Assembly (NCBI RefSeq): GCF_002860865.1
Contig: NZ_PKIE01000001.1
Span: 1-64,000 of the forward strand
Length of the DNA: 64,000 nt
Origin: Streptococcus mitis
GTDB taxonomy: Bacteria; Bacillota; Bacilli; Lactobacillales; Streptococcaceae
Direction of reading: 5' to 3'
Shown here one piece after another: positions 34,531 to 44,418 of the stretch. The notes beneath the pieces are model-generated. The model had not been told where the DNA came from, made no database searches, and saw only the letters and a list, made by a program, of their open reading frames with translations. Each line of letters opens with the position of its first letter. Positions within the stretch are counted from its first letter, which is position 1. A program made the position numbers and the translations under genes.

Positions 34531-36927
34531 ATGGCTATAGCCAAGATTATCGTAGATGTGCCCTTGATGCAGACGGACCAGCCCTATAGTTACAGGATTC
34601 CTGAGGAATTTGAGGGAATGCTGGAAGTTGGGATGCGGGTTCATGTGCCTTTTGGTAAGGGAAATCGTCTGATTCAAGGGATTGTTCTTGGTTTGGAGTT
34701 CCAATCGGATGAAGAAGAGGCTAATCAAGATTTAAAAGATATTGCAGAGGTGCTGGATTTTTCTCCTGTTCTCACGCAAGAACAACTCTGGCTGGCTGAG
34801 GAGCTCCGCAAGTCCGTCTTTTCTTATAAAATCTCCATCCTCAAGGCTATGTTACCAGGGTTTCTGAACTCCAGCTATGACAAGATTCTCTATCCTCTGG
34901 CAGGTCTGAGTCATGAAGACCGAGAGCGCTTGTTTGGTTCAGAGGATTCGCTTGCCTTTTCTTCTCTGGATTTAGCTAAGCAAGCTGAAATGATGCGTTT
35001 GACTAGAAAAGGCCTGCTTGGTCTGGAGTATCAGGCAGTCGATCAAAAGAAGGTCAAGACCCAGTCTTGGTATGAGGTAGACCTTGTTCAGTTAGAAGGT
35101 GTAGAGATTTCTACACGCGCCAAGAAAAAGTTAGAACTGAGAGACTATTTGCTGTCTCATCCAGAGAGTGCTTCCTTGGCTAGTTTGTTAGAGTCCTACT
35201 CGCGGGAGCAAGTCAACTTCTTTGTGGAACAAGGTGCTGTGACCATAGTCCAAAAGGAAGTGCAACGCTCAGCTGCTTATTTTGAAGGCATTGAGGCAAG
35301 TCGGCCTTTGGAATTGAATCCAGAGCAAAGACAGGCGTGTGATGCGGTTGTCAGTGCGATTGGCAGTCATCAGCCACCCTTCCTCCTTCAAGGGATTACA
35401 GGAAGTGGGAAGACCGAGGTTTACTTGCAGATTATCCAAGGAGCCTTGGACAAGGTCAAGACAGCTATTTTGCTGGTACCTGAGATTTCCCTGACTCCAC
35501 AAATGACGGAGCGTTTTATTGCTCGATTTGGTGAGAAAGTGGCCATTCTTCACTCAGGCTTGTCTAATGGTGAAAAATATGATGAATGGCGCAAAGTGGA
35601 ACGTGGCGATGCTCAAGTTGTGGTTGGTGCCAGATCGGCCATCTTTGCTCCGTTGAAAAATCTAGGTGTTATGATTATCGATGAAGAGCATGAAGCGACT
35701 TATAAGCAGGACAGTAATCCCCGTTATCATGCTAGAGAGGTAGCTATTTTACGGGCTCAGTATAATCAAGCAGCCCTGGTACTTGGTTCAGCAACTCCTA
35801 GTCTGGAAAGCCGTGCTCGCGCTGGCAAAGGTGTCTATCAACATTTACGTCTGACCCAACGCGCCAATCCTTTAGCTAGGATCCCTGAGGTTCAAGTGGT
35901 TGACTTTCGTGACTATATTGGACAAAACGAGACGTCAAACTTTACGCCTCCCTTGCTAGAAGCCATTCAAGATCGTCTAGCTAAAAAAGAGCAGGTAGTT
36001 CTTATGCTCAATCGCCGTGGTTATTCTAGCTTTGTTATGTGTCGGGAGTGTGGAACGGTGGATACTTGTCCCAACTGTGACATTTCCTTGACCTTGCACA
36101 TGGATACCAAGACTATGAACTGCCATTATTGTGGTTTTTCGAAGGATATTCCTCACGTTTGCCCCAACTGTAAGAGTCGCAGTATTCGTTACTACGGGAC
36201 GGGAACTCAGAAGGCTTATGACGAGCTAGCAGAACTCTTTCCGCAAGCCCGTATTTTGCGGATGGATGTGGATACGACCCGTAAGAAAGGTAGTCACCAA
36301 GCTCTTCTTGACCAGTTTGGACGAGGTGAAGCGGACATATTGCTTGGTACACAGATGATTGCTAAGGGATTGGATTTTCCAAATGTAACCCTAGTCGGAG
36401 TGCTCAATGCGGATACGGCATTGAATCTACCAGATTTCCGTTCTTCTGAGAGAACCTTCCAACTTTTGACTCAGGTGGCAGGTCGGGCAGGACGTGCTGA
36501 AAAAGTTGGGCAGGTCTTGATTCAGTCTTACAATCCTCAGCACTATGCTATTCGATTTGCAAAAGACCAGGACTACGAAGGCTTTTATGCCTATGAAATG
36601 GGTATCAGACGACAACTTGGTTATCCGCCTTACTATTTCACCATTGGCATTACCCTTTCTCATAAGAAAGAAGAAGAGGTTGTCAAACGTGCTTATGAAG
36701 TCATGAACATTTTGCGATCAGGCTTGTCAGAGACCAGTCACATTCTGGGGCCGACGCCTAAACCTATTGCCCGTACCCACAACCTCTATCATTACCAGAT
36801 TTTAATTAAATACCGTTTAGAAGATGAGCTGGGGACGACCCTCAACCAGGTTTTGGCCTTGACTCAAGAACGGGAAAATAGTGAGCTCCGTCTCAGCATT
36901 GACCATGAGCCACAGCAATTTTTATAA
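34531..36927 (+). CDS. priA: Primosomal protein N' (PriA helicase)
   Basis: A 798-residue replication-restart helicase that loads the replisome at stalled forks. Walker A is GITGSGKTEVYL, Walker B IIDEEHEATYK, followed by the zinc-binding cysteines in CRECGTVDTCPNCDISL and CHYCGFSKDIPHVCPNCKS, and helicase motifs GTQMIAKGLDFP and QVAGRAGRAEK. Full length. An aaggaggagg ribosome site precedes the ATG. Confidence 0.97.
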   Translation: MAIAKIIVDVPLMQTDQPYSYRIPEEFEGMLEVGMRVHVPFGKGNRLIQGIVLGLEFQSDEEEANQDLKDIAEVLDFSPVLTQEQLWLAEELRKSVFSYKISILKAMLPGFLNSSYDKILYPLAGLSHEDRERLFGSEDSLAFSSLDLAKQAEMMRLTRKGLLGLEYQAVDQKKVKTQSWYEVDLVQLEGVEISTRAKKKLELRDYLLSHPESASLASLLESYSREQVNFFVEQGAVTIVQKEVQRSAAYFEGIEASRPLELNPEQRQACDAVVSAIGSHQPPFLLQGITGSGKTEVYLQIIQGALDKVKTAILLVPEISLTPQMTERFIARFGEKVAILHSGLSNGEKYDEWRKVERGDAQVVVGARSAIFAPLKNLGVMIIDEEHEATYKQDSNPRYHAREVAILRAQYNQAALVLGSATPSLESRARAGKGVYQHLRLTQRANPLARIPEVQVVDFRDYIGQNETSNFTPPLLEAIQDRLAKKEQVVLMLNRRGYSSFVMCRECGTVDTCPNCDISLTLHMDTKTMNCHYCGFSKDIPHVCPNCKSRSIRYYGTGTQKAYDELAELFPQARILRMDVDTTRKKGSHQALLDQFGRGEADILLGTQMIAKGLDFPNVTLVGVLNADTALNLPDFRSSERTFQLLTQVAGRAGRAEKVGQVLIQSYNPQHYAIRFAKDQDYEGFYAYEMGIRRQLGYPPYYFTIGITLSHKKEEEVVKRAYEVMNILRSGLSETSHILGPTPKPIARTHNLYHYQILIKYRLEDELGTTLNQVLALTQERENSELRLSIDHEPQQFL

Positions 36928-36939
36928 GAAGGAGAAGAT

Positions 36940-37875
36940 ATGACAAAATTAATCTTTATGGGGACACCCGACTTTTCAGCAACAGTCTTAAAAGGTCTTT
37001 TGACAGATGACCGTTACGAAATTCTAGCCGTTGTGACCCAGCCAGACCGTGCTGTAGGCCGTAAAAAAGTTATCCAAGAAACACCAGTCAAGCAGGCTGC
37101 CAAGGAAGCAGGTCTTCCTATCTATCAACCTGAAAAATTATCTGGAAGTCCAGAGATGGAAGCTATTATGAAGCTAGGAGCAGATGGAATTGTGACTGCT
37201 GCTTTTGGGCAGTTTCTCCCAAGTAAACTCCTTGATAGCATGGATTTTGCGATCAACGTTCACGCTTCCCTCCTTCCTAAACATCGTGGTGGTGCGCCTA
37301 TCCATTATGCCTTGATTCAAGGTGATGAGGAAGCTGGTGTGACCATTATGGAAATGGTTAAGGAAATGGATGCAGGAGATATGATTTCTCGTCGCAGTAT
37401 TCCAATCATGGATGAGGACAATGTTGGCACCTTGTTTGAGAAATTAGCGTTAGTTGGTCGCGCTTTGCTTTTAGACACTCTGCCGGCCTATATTGCTGGG
37501 GAAATCAAACCTGAACCACAGGATCCAAGTCAGGTTACTTTCTCGCCAAATATCAAGCCAGAGGAAGAAAAACTGGACTGGAACAAAACCAATCGTCAAC
37601 TTTTTAACCAGATCCGTGGGATGAACCCGTGGCCTGTTGCCCATACTTTCCTTAAGGGCGACCGCTTTAAGATTTATGAAGCTCTAGCTGTAGAAGGTCA
37701 GGGAAATCCAGGTGAGATCCTCTCTATTGGCAAGAAAGAATTGATTGTTGCAACGGCAGAAGGAGCTTTATCTCTCAAACAAGTGCAGCCAGCGGGTAAA
37801 CCTAAGATGGACATTGCTTCCTTCCTCAACGGAGTTGGACGTACATTGACTGTAGGAGAACGATTTGGTGACTAA
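36940..37875 (+). CDS. fmt: Methionyl-tRNA formyltransferase
   Basis: A 311-residue enzyme that formylates initiator Met-tRNA with 10-formyl-THF. Formyltransferase motif [18 protein letters not shown] and the N-terminal [15 protein letters not shown] are clear; the C-terminal OB-like domain follows. Twelve bases after priA, overlapping the start of rsmB. Confidence 0.97.
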   Translation: MTKLIFMGTPDFSATVLKGLLTDDRYEILAVVTQPDRAVGRKKVIQETPVKQAAKEAGLPIYQPEKLSGSPEMEAIMKLGADGIVTAAFGQFLPSKLLDSMDFAINVHASLLPKHRGGAPIHYALIQGDEEAGVTIMEMVKEMDAGDMISRRSIPIMDEDNVGTLFEKLALVGRALLLDTLPAYIAGEIKPEPQDPSQVTFSPNIKPEEEKLDWNKTNRQLFNQIRGMNPWPVAHTFLKGDRFKIYEALAVEGQGNPGEILSIGKKELIVATAEGALSLKQVQPAGKPKMDIASFLNGVGRTLTVGERFGD

Positions 37876-39181
37876 AGTAGAAACGGCTAGAAGTTTAGCC
37901 CTAGCGGTATTAGAAGATGTCTTTATCAATCAAGCATACTCAAATATCGCCTTAAATAAGCATCTCAAGGGAAGTCAGCTCTCTGCAGCAGACAAGGGTT
38001 TGGTAACCGAGCTGGTCTATGGAACGGTAGCCCGCAAACTCACCTTAGAATGGTATCTATCACACTTTATCGAAGACAGAGACCAGTTAGACAGTTGGCT
38101 TTATGTCCTTCTTCTCATGAGTGCCTACCAGATCCGCTATTTGAACAAGATCCCAGACCATGCTGTGGTCAATGAAGCAGTAGAATTGGCCAAAGTCCGT
38201 AAAAAAGGCAGTGAAAAATTGGTCAACGCCGTCCTTCGCCGTATCTTGCGTGAAGGGTGGCCAGATATTGCTAGCATCAAACGAAAAAACAAGCGTGATT
38301 CCATTGCCTATTCCCTTCCGGTTTGGTTGGTGTCTAAACTTAAGGAAGAATACGGAGAAGAGCGAGCGCAAGCTATTTTTGAAAGCCTTTTGGTGCGAAA
38401 CAAAGCCAGTATTCGTGTGACTGATTTAAGCCGAAAAGAGGAAATCCAAACCTTGTTGGAGGCCAGTGATTCATCCTTGTCTCCTTCTGGTTTGGTTAAG
38501 GAGCAGGGGCATTTTGCAGGCCATGATTTGTTTGCGGAGGGAGCCATTACCATCCAAGACGAGTCCAGTCAGCTGGTTGCTCCGACGCTTGATTTACAAG
38601 GCAATGAGCAGGTTCTAGATGCCTGTGCGGCTCCGGGTGGGAAAACAGCCCATATAGCCTCTTATCTCACGACAGGTCAGGTTACTGCTCTGGACCTTTA
38701 CGATCACAAGTTGGACTTAATCCAAGAAAATGCGGAGCGTTTAGGGGTTGCAGAACGGGTTCAAAGGCAAAAATTGGATGCCAGAAAGGTGCATGAGTTT
38801 TTTGGTCAGGATTCATTTGATAAGATTTTGGTAGATGCTCCCTGTTCAGGGATCGGTCTTCTGCGCCGAAAACCAGATATCAAATACAATAAAGAAACGG
38901 CAGATTTCGCGTCCTTACAGGAAATTCAGCTAGAAATATTAGGTAGTGTTTGTCAAACACTACGCAAAGGTGGTATAATAACTTATAGTACCTGTACTAT
39001 TGTCTCAGAGGAGAATTTTCAAGTCGTTGAGGCGTTTTTAGAAAGTCATCCTGAGTTCGAGCAGGTAAAACTAGAACATGAATGTAAGGATATCATGAAA
39101 GACGACTGTATCCTCATTACACCTGAATTGTATGGAAGTGATGGATTCTTCATCAGTCAATTTCGCAAGATATCGGATTAG
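37868..39181 (+). CDS. rsmB: 16S rRNA m5C967 methyltransferase RsmB
   Basis: A 437-residue enzyme with an N-terminal NusB-like RNA-binding domain ([20 protein letters not shown]) and a C-terminal SAM domain with [31 protein letters not shown] (catalytic Cys) and TYSTCTI. Start at GTG 37868 (encoding MTKVETARS) gives the usual N terminus; TTG 37865 is also in frame. The start lies inside the end of fmt. Confidence 0.95.
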   Translation: MTKVETARSLALAVLEDVFINQAYSNIALNKHLKGSQLSAADKGLVTELVYGTVARKLTLEWYLSHFIEDRDQLDSWLYVLLLMSAYQIRYLNKIPDHAVVNEAVELAKVRKKGSEKLVNAVLRRILREGWPDIASIKRKNKRDSIAYSLPVWLVSKLKEEYGEERAQAIFESLLVRNKASIRVTDLSRKEEIQTLLEASDSSLSPSGLVKEQGHFAGHDLFAEGAITIQDESSQLVAPTLDLQGNEQVLDACAAPGGKTAHIASYLTTGQVTALDLYDHKLDLIQENAERLGVAERVQRQKLDARKVHEFFGQDSFDKILVDAPCSGIGLLRRKPDIKYNKETADFASLQEIQLEILGSVCQTLRKGGIITYSTCTIVSEENFQVVEAFLESHPEFEQVKLEHECKDIMKDDCILITPELYGSDGFFISQFRKISD

Positions 39182-39195
39182 GAAGGAACTGACAC

Positions 39196-39936
39196 ATGGA
39201 AATTTCATTATTAACAGATGTTGGTCAGAAACGAACAAATAACCAAGACTATGTCAACCACTATGTCAATAGAGCTGGGCGTACCATGATTATTTTAGCT
39301 GATGGGATGGGAGGTCATCGCGCAGGGAATATCGCTAGTGAAATGGCGGTAACAGACCTAGGTATAGCTTGGGTTGATACCCAAATCGATACAGTCAATG
39401 AAGTGCGTGAATGGTTCGCTAATTACCTAGAAATTGAAAATCAAAAGATTCATCAACTTGGGCAAGATGATGCCTATAAAGGAATGGGAACAACTCTAGA
39501 AGCTGTTGCTATTATTGGCAATCAGGCTATCTATGCTCATATTGGAGATTCTCGTATCGGTTTGATTCGTGGAGAAGAATACCACCAGTTAACGAGCGAT
39601 CATTCCTTGGTCAATGAATTGCTTAAAGCAGGTCAATTGACACCAGAAGAAGCAGCTAGCCATCCACAGAAAAATATTATTACTCAATCTATCGGTCAAA
39701 AAGATGAAGTTCAACCTGATTTTGGAATGATTACCCTTGAGCCAGGTGACTATCTCTTGCTCAATAGTGATGGTTTGACCAACATGATTTCAGGAAGTGA
39801 GATTTGTGATATTGTAACCAGTGATATTCCTTTGGCAGATAAAACAGCGACGCTCGTACGTTTTGCTAACAATGCAGGAGGTTTAGACAACATTACGGTT
39901 GCCCTTGTTTCTATGAACGAGGAGGATGCAGAATGA
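39196..39936 (+). CDS. phpP: PP2C-type Ser/Thr protein phosphatase PhpP (Stp1)
   Basis: A 246-residue metal-dependent phosphatase that reverses StkP phosphorylation. PP2C motifs: [49 protein letters not shown], and [11 protein letters not shown] near the end, holding the metal-binding aspartates. It overlaps stkP by 4 bases (ATGA), so phosphatase and kinase are made together. Confidence 0.97.
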   Translation: MEISLLTDVGQKRTNNQDYVNHYVNRAGRTMIILADGMGGHRAGNIASEMAVTDLGIAWVDTQIDTVNEVREWFANYLEIENQKIHQLGQDDAYKGMGTTLEAVAIIGNQAIYAHIGDSRIGLIRGEEYHQLTSDHSLVNELLKAGQLTPEEAASHPQKNIITQSIGQKDEVQPDFGMITLEPGDYLLLNSDGLTNMISGSEICDIVTSDIPLADKTATLVRFANNAGGLDNITVALVSMNEEDAE

Positions 39937-41834
39937 TCCAAATCGGCAAGATTTTTGCCGGACGCTATCGGATTGTGAAACAGATTGGCCGAGGAGGCAT
40001 GGCAGATGTCTATTTGGCCAAGGATTTAATTCTAGACGGAGAAGAAGTGGCAGTGAAGGTCCTGAGGACCAACTACCAGACGGACCCGATAGCTGTAGCT
40101 CGTTTTCAGCGTGAAGCGAGAGCTATGGCAGATCTAGACCATCCTCATATCGTTCGGATAACAGATATTGGTGAGGAAGACGGTCAACAGTATCTTGCAA
40201 TGGAGTATGTTGCTGGACTAGACCTTAAACGCTATATCAAGGAACACTATCCTCTTTCTAATGAAGAAGCAGTCCGTATCATGGGGCAAATCCTCCTAGC
40301 CATGCGTTTGGCCCATACTAGAGGAATTGTTCACAGGGACTTGAAACCTCAAAATATCCTTTTGACACCAGATGGGACTGCCAAGGTCACAGACTTTGGG
40401 ATTGCTGTAGCCTTTGCAGAGACAAGTCTGACTCAGACTAACTCTATGCTGGGTTCGGTTCATTACTTGTCACCAGAGCAGGCGCGTGGTTCTAAGGCTA
40501 CTGTACAGAGTGATATCTATGCCATGGGGATTATTTTCTATGAGATGCTGACAGGCCATATCCCTTATGACGGGGATAGTGCGGTGACCATCGCCCTTCA
40601 GCATTTCCAGAAACCACTGCCATCAGTTATTGATGAAAATCCATCTGTGCCTCAGGCTTTGGAGAATGTTGTTATCAAGGCAACTGCCAAGAAATTGACA
40701 GATCGTTATCAGTCAGTTGCAGAGATGTATGTGGACTTGTCTAGTAGCTTATCTTACAATCGTCGCAATGAGCCTAAACTGGTATTTAATGATACTACTA
40801 AGGCGGACACCAAGACACTACCGAAGGTATCCCAGAGTACCTTGACTTCGATTCCTAAGGTGCAAACACAAAGTCCGAAGCCACAGACTGCGAAACCGAG
40901 TCAGCAGGTTTCAGAAGACAATTACGCAAGCAAGCCTGTTAAGAAACGGAAATTTAGAGTTCGTTATATGATTTTGTTGGCCAGCATTGTATTGGTGGCA
41001 GCCTCTCTGATTTGGATACTATCCAGAACTCCTGCAACCATTGCCATTCCAGATGTGGCAGGTCAGACAGTTGCGGAAGCCAAGGAAACGCTCAAGAAAG
41101 CCAATTTTGAGATTGGCGAGGAGAAATCAGAGGCTAGTGAAAAGGTGGAAGAAGGGCGGATTATCCGTACAGATCCTGAAGCTGGAAAGACTCGAAAAGA
41201 AGGTTCGAAAATCAATTTGGTTGTCTCATCAGGCAAGCAATCTTTCCAATTGAGTAACTATATCGGCCGTAAATCGACAGATGTTATAGCAGAACTCAAG
41301 CAGAAGAAGGTTCCTGAAAATCTCATCAAAATTGAGGAAGAAGAATCAAGTGAGAGCGAAGCAGGAACTGTTCTCAGACAGAGTCCAGCTGCTGGAACAA
41401 CCTATGATTTGAGCAAGGCCTCAACGATTACCTTAACCGTTGCTAAGAAAGTAACCAGCGTTTCTATGCCAAGTTATAAAGGATCTAGTCTTGAATTTAC
41501 TAAAAATAATCTTGTTCAAATTGTTGGGATTAAGGAAGCCAATATTGAAGTTGTAGAAGTGTCGACAGCTCCTGATGGAACTGCTGAGGGTACAGTCGTT
41601 GAACAGAGTCCAAAAGCGGGTGAAAAGGTTGATTTGACTAAGACGCGTGTCAAGATTTCAATCTACAAACCAAAAACACCACCGTCAACGTCATCATCAG
41701 CACCATCCCAACGTGGAAACCAAGGTTCTACTACGACACCAAGTCAGGGGAACCAACAAGGAAATCAACGAGGGAATGCACCTGCTACTACTCAATCAAG
41801 TAGTGAAGGGAACCACGAAAATTCTCGTGATTAA
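39933..41834 (+). CDS. stkP: Eukaryotic-type Ser/Thr kinase StkP with three PASTA repeats
   Basis: A 633-residue membrane kinase that senses peptidoglycan and coordinates division and cell-wall synthesis. The kinase domain has AVKVL (Lys about 42), [11 protein letters not shown] and the activation loop with [12 protein letters not shown] membrane helix lies at about 345-363. Extracellular PASTA repeats span roughly 370-437, 438-509 and 510-583. A tail of about 50 residues rich in Ser, Thr, Gln, Asn and Gly ends the protein. Pneumococcal StkP as I recall it is 659 residues with four PASTA repeats and almost no tail. Here one of the two near-identical middle repeats is missing and the tail is added. 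Confidence 0.97.
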   Translation: MIQIGKIFAGRYRIVKQIGRGGMADVYLAKDLILDGEEVAVKVLRTNYQTDPIAVARFQREARAMADLDHPHIVRITDIGEEDGQQYLAMEYVAGLDLKRYIKEHYPLSNEEAVRIMGQILLAMRLAHTRGIVHRDLKPQNILLTPDGTAKVTDFGIAVAFAETSLTQTNSMLGSVHYLSPEQARGSKATVQSDIYAMGIIFYEMLTGHIPYDGDSAVTIALQHFQKPLPSVIDENPSVPQALENVVIKATAKKLTDRYQSVAEMYVDLSSSLSYNRRNEPKLVFNDTTKADTKTLPKVSQSTLTSIPKVQTQSPKPQTAKPSQQVSEDNYASKPVKKRKFRVRYMILLASIVLVAASLIWILSRTPATIAIPDVAGQTVAEAKETLKKANFEIGEEKSEASEKVEEGRIIRTDPEAGKTRKEGSKINLVVSSGKQSFQLSNYIGRKSTDVIAELKQKKVPENLIKIEEEESSESEAGTVLRQSPAAGTTYDLSKASTITLTVAKKVTSVSMPSYKGSSLEFTKNNLVQIVGIKEANIEVVEVSTAPDGTAEGTVVEQSPKAGEKVDLTKTRVKISIYKPKTPPSTSSSAPSQRGNQGSTTTPSQGNQQGNQRGNAPATTQSSSEGNHENSRD

Positions 41835-41837
41835 ACG

Positions 41838-41873
41838 AATCTTTGTCATGATTTCATGGCAAAGATTTTTTTT
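41838..41873 (+). terminator. Terminator after stkP
   Basis: aatctttgtcatg (41838-41850) pairs with catggcaaagatt (41855-41867; one wobble) around attt, followed by a T run to 41873. Confidence 0.92.
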
Positions 41874-41886
41874 GACTCTAGATTTG

Positions 41887-41895
41887 TGATAGAAT
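41887..41895 (+). promoter_or_regulatory. Extended -10 promoter of the ThrE-type exporter genes
   Basis: TGaTAGAAT at 41887-41895, 27 bases before the ATG; the -35 position falls in the T run and has no good match. Confidence 0.55.
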
Positions 41896-41922
41896 AGAAG
41901 GAGTTGATAAAAGGAGGAAAGC

Positions 41923-42681
41923 ATGGAAGAATCAAAAGAATTAAATGCCGTTATTGATGTGATTATGTTAGCTGGAACCATTCTCCTCAAAAGTGGTTCA
42001 GAGATTCATCGCGTAGAAGATACCATGATTCGGATTGCGCATTCGCAGGGGATTGTGGATTGTAATGTTCTTGCCATGCCTGCCGCTATCTTTTTCTCGA
42101 TTGAAAATACCAATATTTCGCGTATGAAGCGCGTTACCTCCTCTTCTTATAACATCGAAAAAGTCTGCGATGTGAACCAGATTTCTCGTCAGCTGGTTGG
42201 GGGGCGGATTGATTTAGAGACAGCCTTCAAGCAATTGACGGCCATACAAGCTCAATCGCTTCCCTATACCAAGTTGCAGGTGACTCTGGCTGCGACCTTT
42301 AGTGCTCCTTTCTTTTCAGTTATGTTTAGTGGAAACATCTACGACGCACTTGGGGCAGGAGTGGCTACCTTATTTGGTTTTGCCTTTTCTCTCTATGTGG
42401 AAAAATTTATCCGAATTCCCTTTGTGACGGCCTTTGCTGGAGCCTTTGTCTTTGGGATGATAGCCCAGTTTTGGGCTCGCTACACAGGTTTTCCCTCAAC
42501 AGCAGATTTGATTATAGCTGGTGCTGTCATGCCTTTTGTACCAGGTATTGCCTTGACCAATGCGGTTCGTGATATTATGACCAACCACATAAACTCTGGT
42601 ATGAGTAAGATGTTTGAATCTCTACTCATTACCCTTGCTTTAGGGGCAGGAACTTCTGTCGCCTTGGTATTGATGAATTAA
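41923..42681 (+). CDS. Threonine/serine exporter family, N-terminal-type subunit (ThrE_1/DUF1212)
   Basis: A 252-residue protein. The hydrophilic first half holds the family signature LAGTILLKSGSEIHRVEDTM, CNVLAMPAAIFFS and the conserved basic SRQLVGGRIDLETA region. The second half has about five membrane helices. It pairs with the following 149-residue protein to reconstitute the two-domain ThrE architecture. The transported substrate is inferred from Corynebacterium ThrE and not proven here. It is 1 base from its partner. Confidence 0.88.
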   Translation: MEESKELNAVIDVIMLAGTILLKSGSEIHRVEDTMIRIAHSQGIVDCNVLAMPAAIFFSIENTNISRMKRVTSSSYNIEKVCDVNQISRQLVGGRIDLETAFKQLTAIQAQSLPYTKLQVTLAATFSAPFFSVMFSGNIYDALGAGVATLFGFAFSLYVEKFIRIPFVTAFAGAFVFGMIAQFWARYTGFPSTADLIIAGAVMPFVPGIALTNAVRDIMTNHINSGMSKMFESLLITLALGAGTSVALVLMN

Positions 42682-42682
42682 T

Positions 42683-43132
42683 ATGACACTAACAACCTTT
42701 TTATTACAAGCAGTAGCAAGTCTTCTTGCTATTATTACCTTTCTAATCGTACTCAATGTTCAGCGGTCCATGCTCTTACCAGGAGGAATTTTGGGCATGG
42801 CTGTCTGGCTGATTTATCTCTTGCTCAAGGAACCGACCAATGTTATTGTGGCTACTTTTATTGCAGCCATTATTGGTTCTTGTGTCAGCCAGATTTTAAG
42901 TATTCTTTATAAGACACCTGCTGTGGTCTTTATCTTAGCCATCTTGGCACCTCTGGTTCCGGGTTATCTCTCCTATCGGACAACTGCCTTTTTTGTGACA
43001 GGAGATTACAGTCATGCCATTGCTAGTGCAACCTTGGTTGTTATGCTGGCTTTGGTGATTTCCATTGGAATGGCTAGCGGAACAGTGATTCTCAGGCTTT
43101 ATTCTCACTTACGAAAACAGCATAATGGTTAG
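42683..43132 (+). CDS. Threonine/serine exporter family, C-terminal-type subunit (ThrE_2/DUF3815)
   Basis: A 149-residue protein that is almost entirely hydrophobic (four or five membrane helices), with AIIGSCVSQILSILYKTPAV and AILAPLVPGYLSYRTTAFFV typical of the ThrE_2 family. It starts one base after the ThrE_1-type gene, and the two probably form one transporter. Followed by a terminator. Confidence 0.87.
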   Translation: MTLTTFLLQAVASLLAIITFLIVLNVQRSMLLPGGILGMAVWLIYLLLKEPTNVIVATFIAAIIGSCVSQILSILYKTPAVVFILAILAPLVPGYLSYRTTAFFVTGDYSHAIASATLVVMLALVISIGMASGTVILRLYSHLRKQHNG

Positions 43133-43141
43133 AATAATAAG

Positions 43142-43171
43142 AGACTTGATTTGGTGAATCAAGTCTTTTTT
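43142..43171 (+). terminator. Terminator after the ThrE-type genes
   Basis: agacttgatt (43142-43151) pairs with aatcaagtct (43157-43166), followed by a T run. Confidence 0.93.
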
Positions 43172-43191
43172 CTCTCTTTTACTGCTATTTG

Positions 43192-43200
43192 TGATAAAAT
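43192..43200 (+). promoter_or_regulatory. Extended -10 promoter of mvaS
   Basis: TGaTAAAAT at 43192-43200, 45 bases before the chosen mvaS start; no clear -35. Confidence 0.55.
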
Positions 43201-43245
43201 AGTATAGAACGATTTTTTACAATGAATGATAAAACAGAGGTAAAT

Positions 43246-44418
43246 ATGACAATCGGTATTGATAAGATTGGTTTTGCGACCAGTCAATATGTCTTGAAAT
43301 TACAAGACTTAGCAGAAGCGAGGGGAATTGACCCTGAAAAATTAAGCAAAGGACTCTTGCTCAAGGAATTGAGTATTGCGCCCCTAACTGAGGATATCGT
43401 GACCTTGGCGGCCAGTGCAAGTGATTCTATTTTAACTGAGCAAGAAAGATCAGAAATTGATATGGTCATTGTGGCTACTGAGTCAGGAATTGACCAGAGT
43501 AAAGCTGCGGCCGTCTTTGTGCATGGTTTGCTGGGCATCCAGCCCTTTGCTCGTAGTTTCGAGATTAAAGAAGCCTGCTATGGAGCGACAGCGGCCCTTC
43601 ATTATGCCAAATTGCATGTGGAAAATTCTCCAGAGTCCAAGGTTTTGGTCATTGCCAGTGATATTGCCAAGTACGGTATTGAAACTCCAGGAGAACCAAC
43701 TCAGGGTGCTGGCAGTGTGGCCATGTTAATTACACAAAATCCACGCATTATGGCCTTTAATAATGACAATGTGGCCCAGACTCGTGACATCATGGATTTC
43801 TGGCGTCCAAATTACTCAACAACCCCTTATGTAAATGGTGTTTATTCTACCCAGCAATACTTGGATAGTTTGAAAACGACTTGGCTTGAATATCAAAAAC
43901 GCTACCAGCTTACTTTGGGTGATTTTGCAGCTGTATGCTTCCACTTGCCTTACCCTAAATTAGCGCTAAAAGGCTTGAAAAAAATCATGGATAAGAGCCT
44001 GCCTCAAGAGAAAAAAGACCTCTTGCAAAAGCATTTTGACCAGTCTATTCTCTACAGTCAAAAGGTGGGGAATATCTATACAGGTTCCCTTTTCCTCGGA
44101 CTTTTGTCTCTCTTGGAAAATACAGATAGCTTGAAGGCTGGGGATAAAATTGCCCTTTATAGTTACGGAAGTGGGGCTGTGGCTGAGTTCTTCAGTGGTG
44201 AATTGGTTGAAGGATATGAAGCTTATCTGGATAAAGACCGCTTGAACAAGCTCAACCAACGAACTGCCCTGTCTGTTGCAGACTACGAAAAGGTCTTCTT
44301 TGAGGAAGTAGAGTTAGATGAAACAAACTCTGCCCAGTTTACTGGCTATGAAAATCAAGATTTTGCCTTGGTTGAAATTATCGACCACCAACGCCGTTAT
44401 AGCAAGGTTGAAAAATAA
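43246..44418 (+). CDS. mvaS: Hydroxymethylglutaryl-CoA synthase MvaS
   Basis: A 390-residue thiolase-fold enzyme that condenses acetyl-CoA and acetoacetyl-CoA to HMG-CoA, early in the mevalonate route to isoprenoids. The catalytic Cys is in KEACYGATAALHYAK; the His is in FHLPYPKLA; SYGSGAVAEFF is also seen. ATG 43246 (MTIGIDKIGF) is preferred because AGAGG lies 5 bases ahead; the ATG at 43222 adds 8 residues. It overlaps mvaA by one base. Confidence 0.96.
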   Translation: MTIGIDKIGFATSQYVLKLQDLAEARGIDPEKLSKGLLLKELSIAPLTEDIVTLAASASDSILTEQERSEIDMVIVATESGIDQSKAAAVFVHGLLGIQPFARSFEIKEACYGATAALHYAKLHVENSPESKVLVIASDIAKYGIETPGEPTQGAGSVAMLITQNPRIMAFNNDNVAQTRDIMDFWRPNYSTTPYVNGVYSTQQYLDSLKTTWLEYQKRYQLTLGDFAAVCFHLPYPKLALKGLKKIMDKSLPQEKKDLLQKHFDQSILYSQKVGNIYTGSLFLGLLSLLENTDSLKAGDKIALYSYGSGAVAEFFSGELVEGYEAYLDKDRLNKLNQRTALSVADYEKVFFEEVELDETNSAQFTGYENQDFALVEIIDHQRRYSKVEK

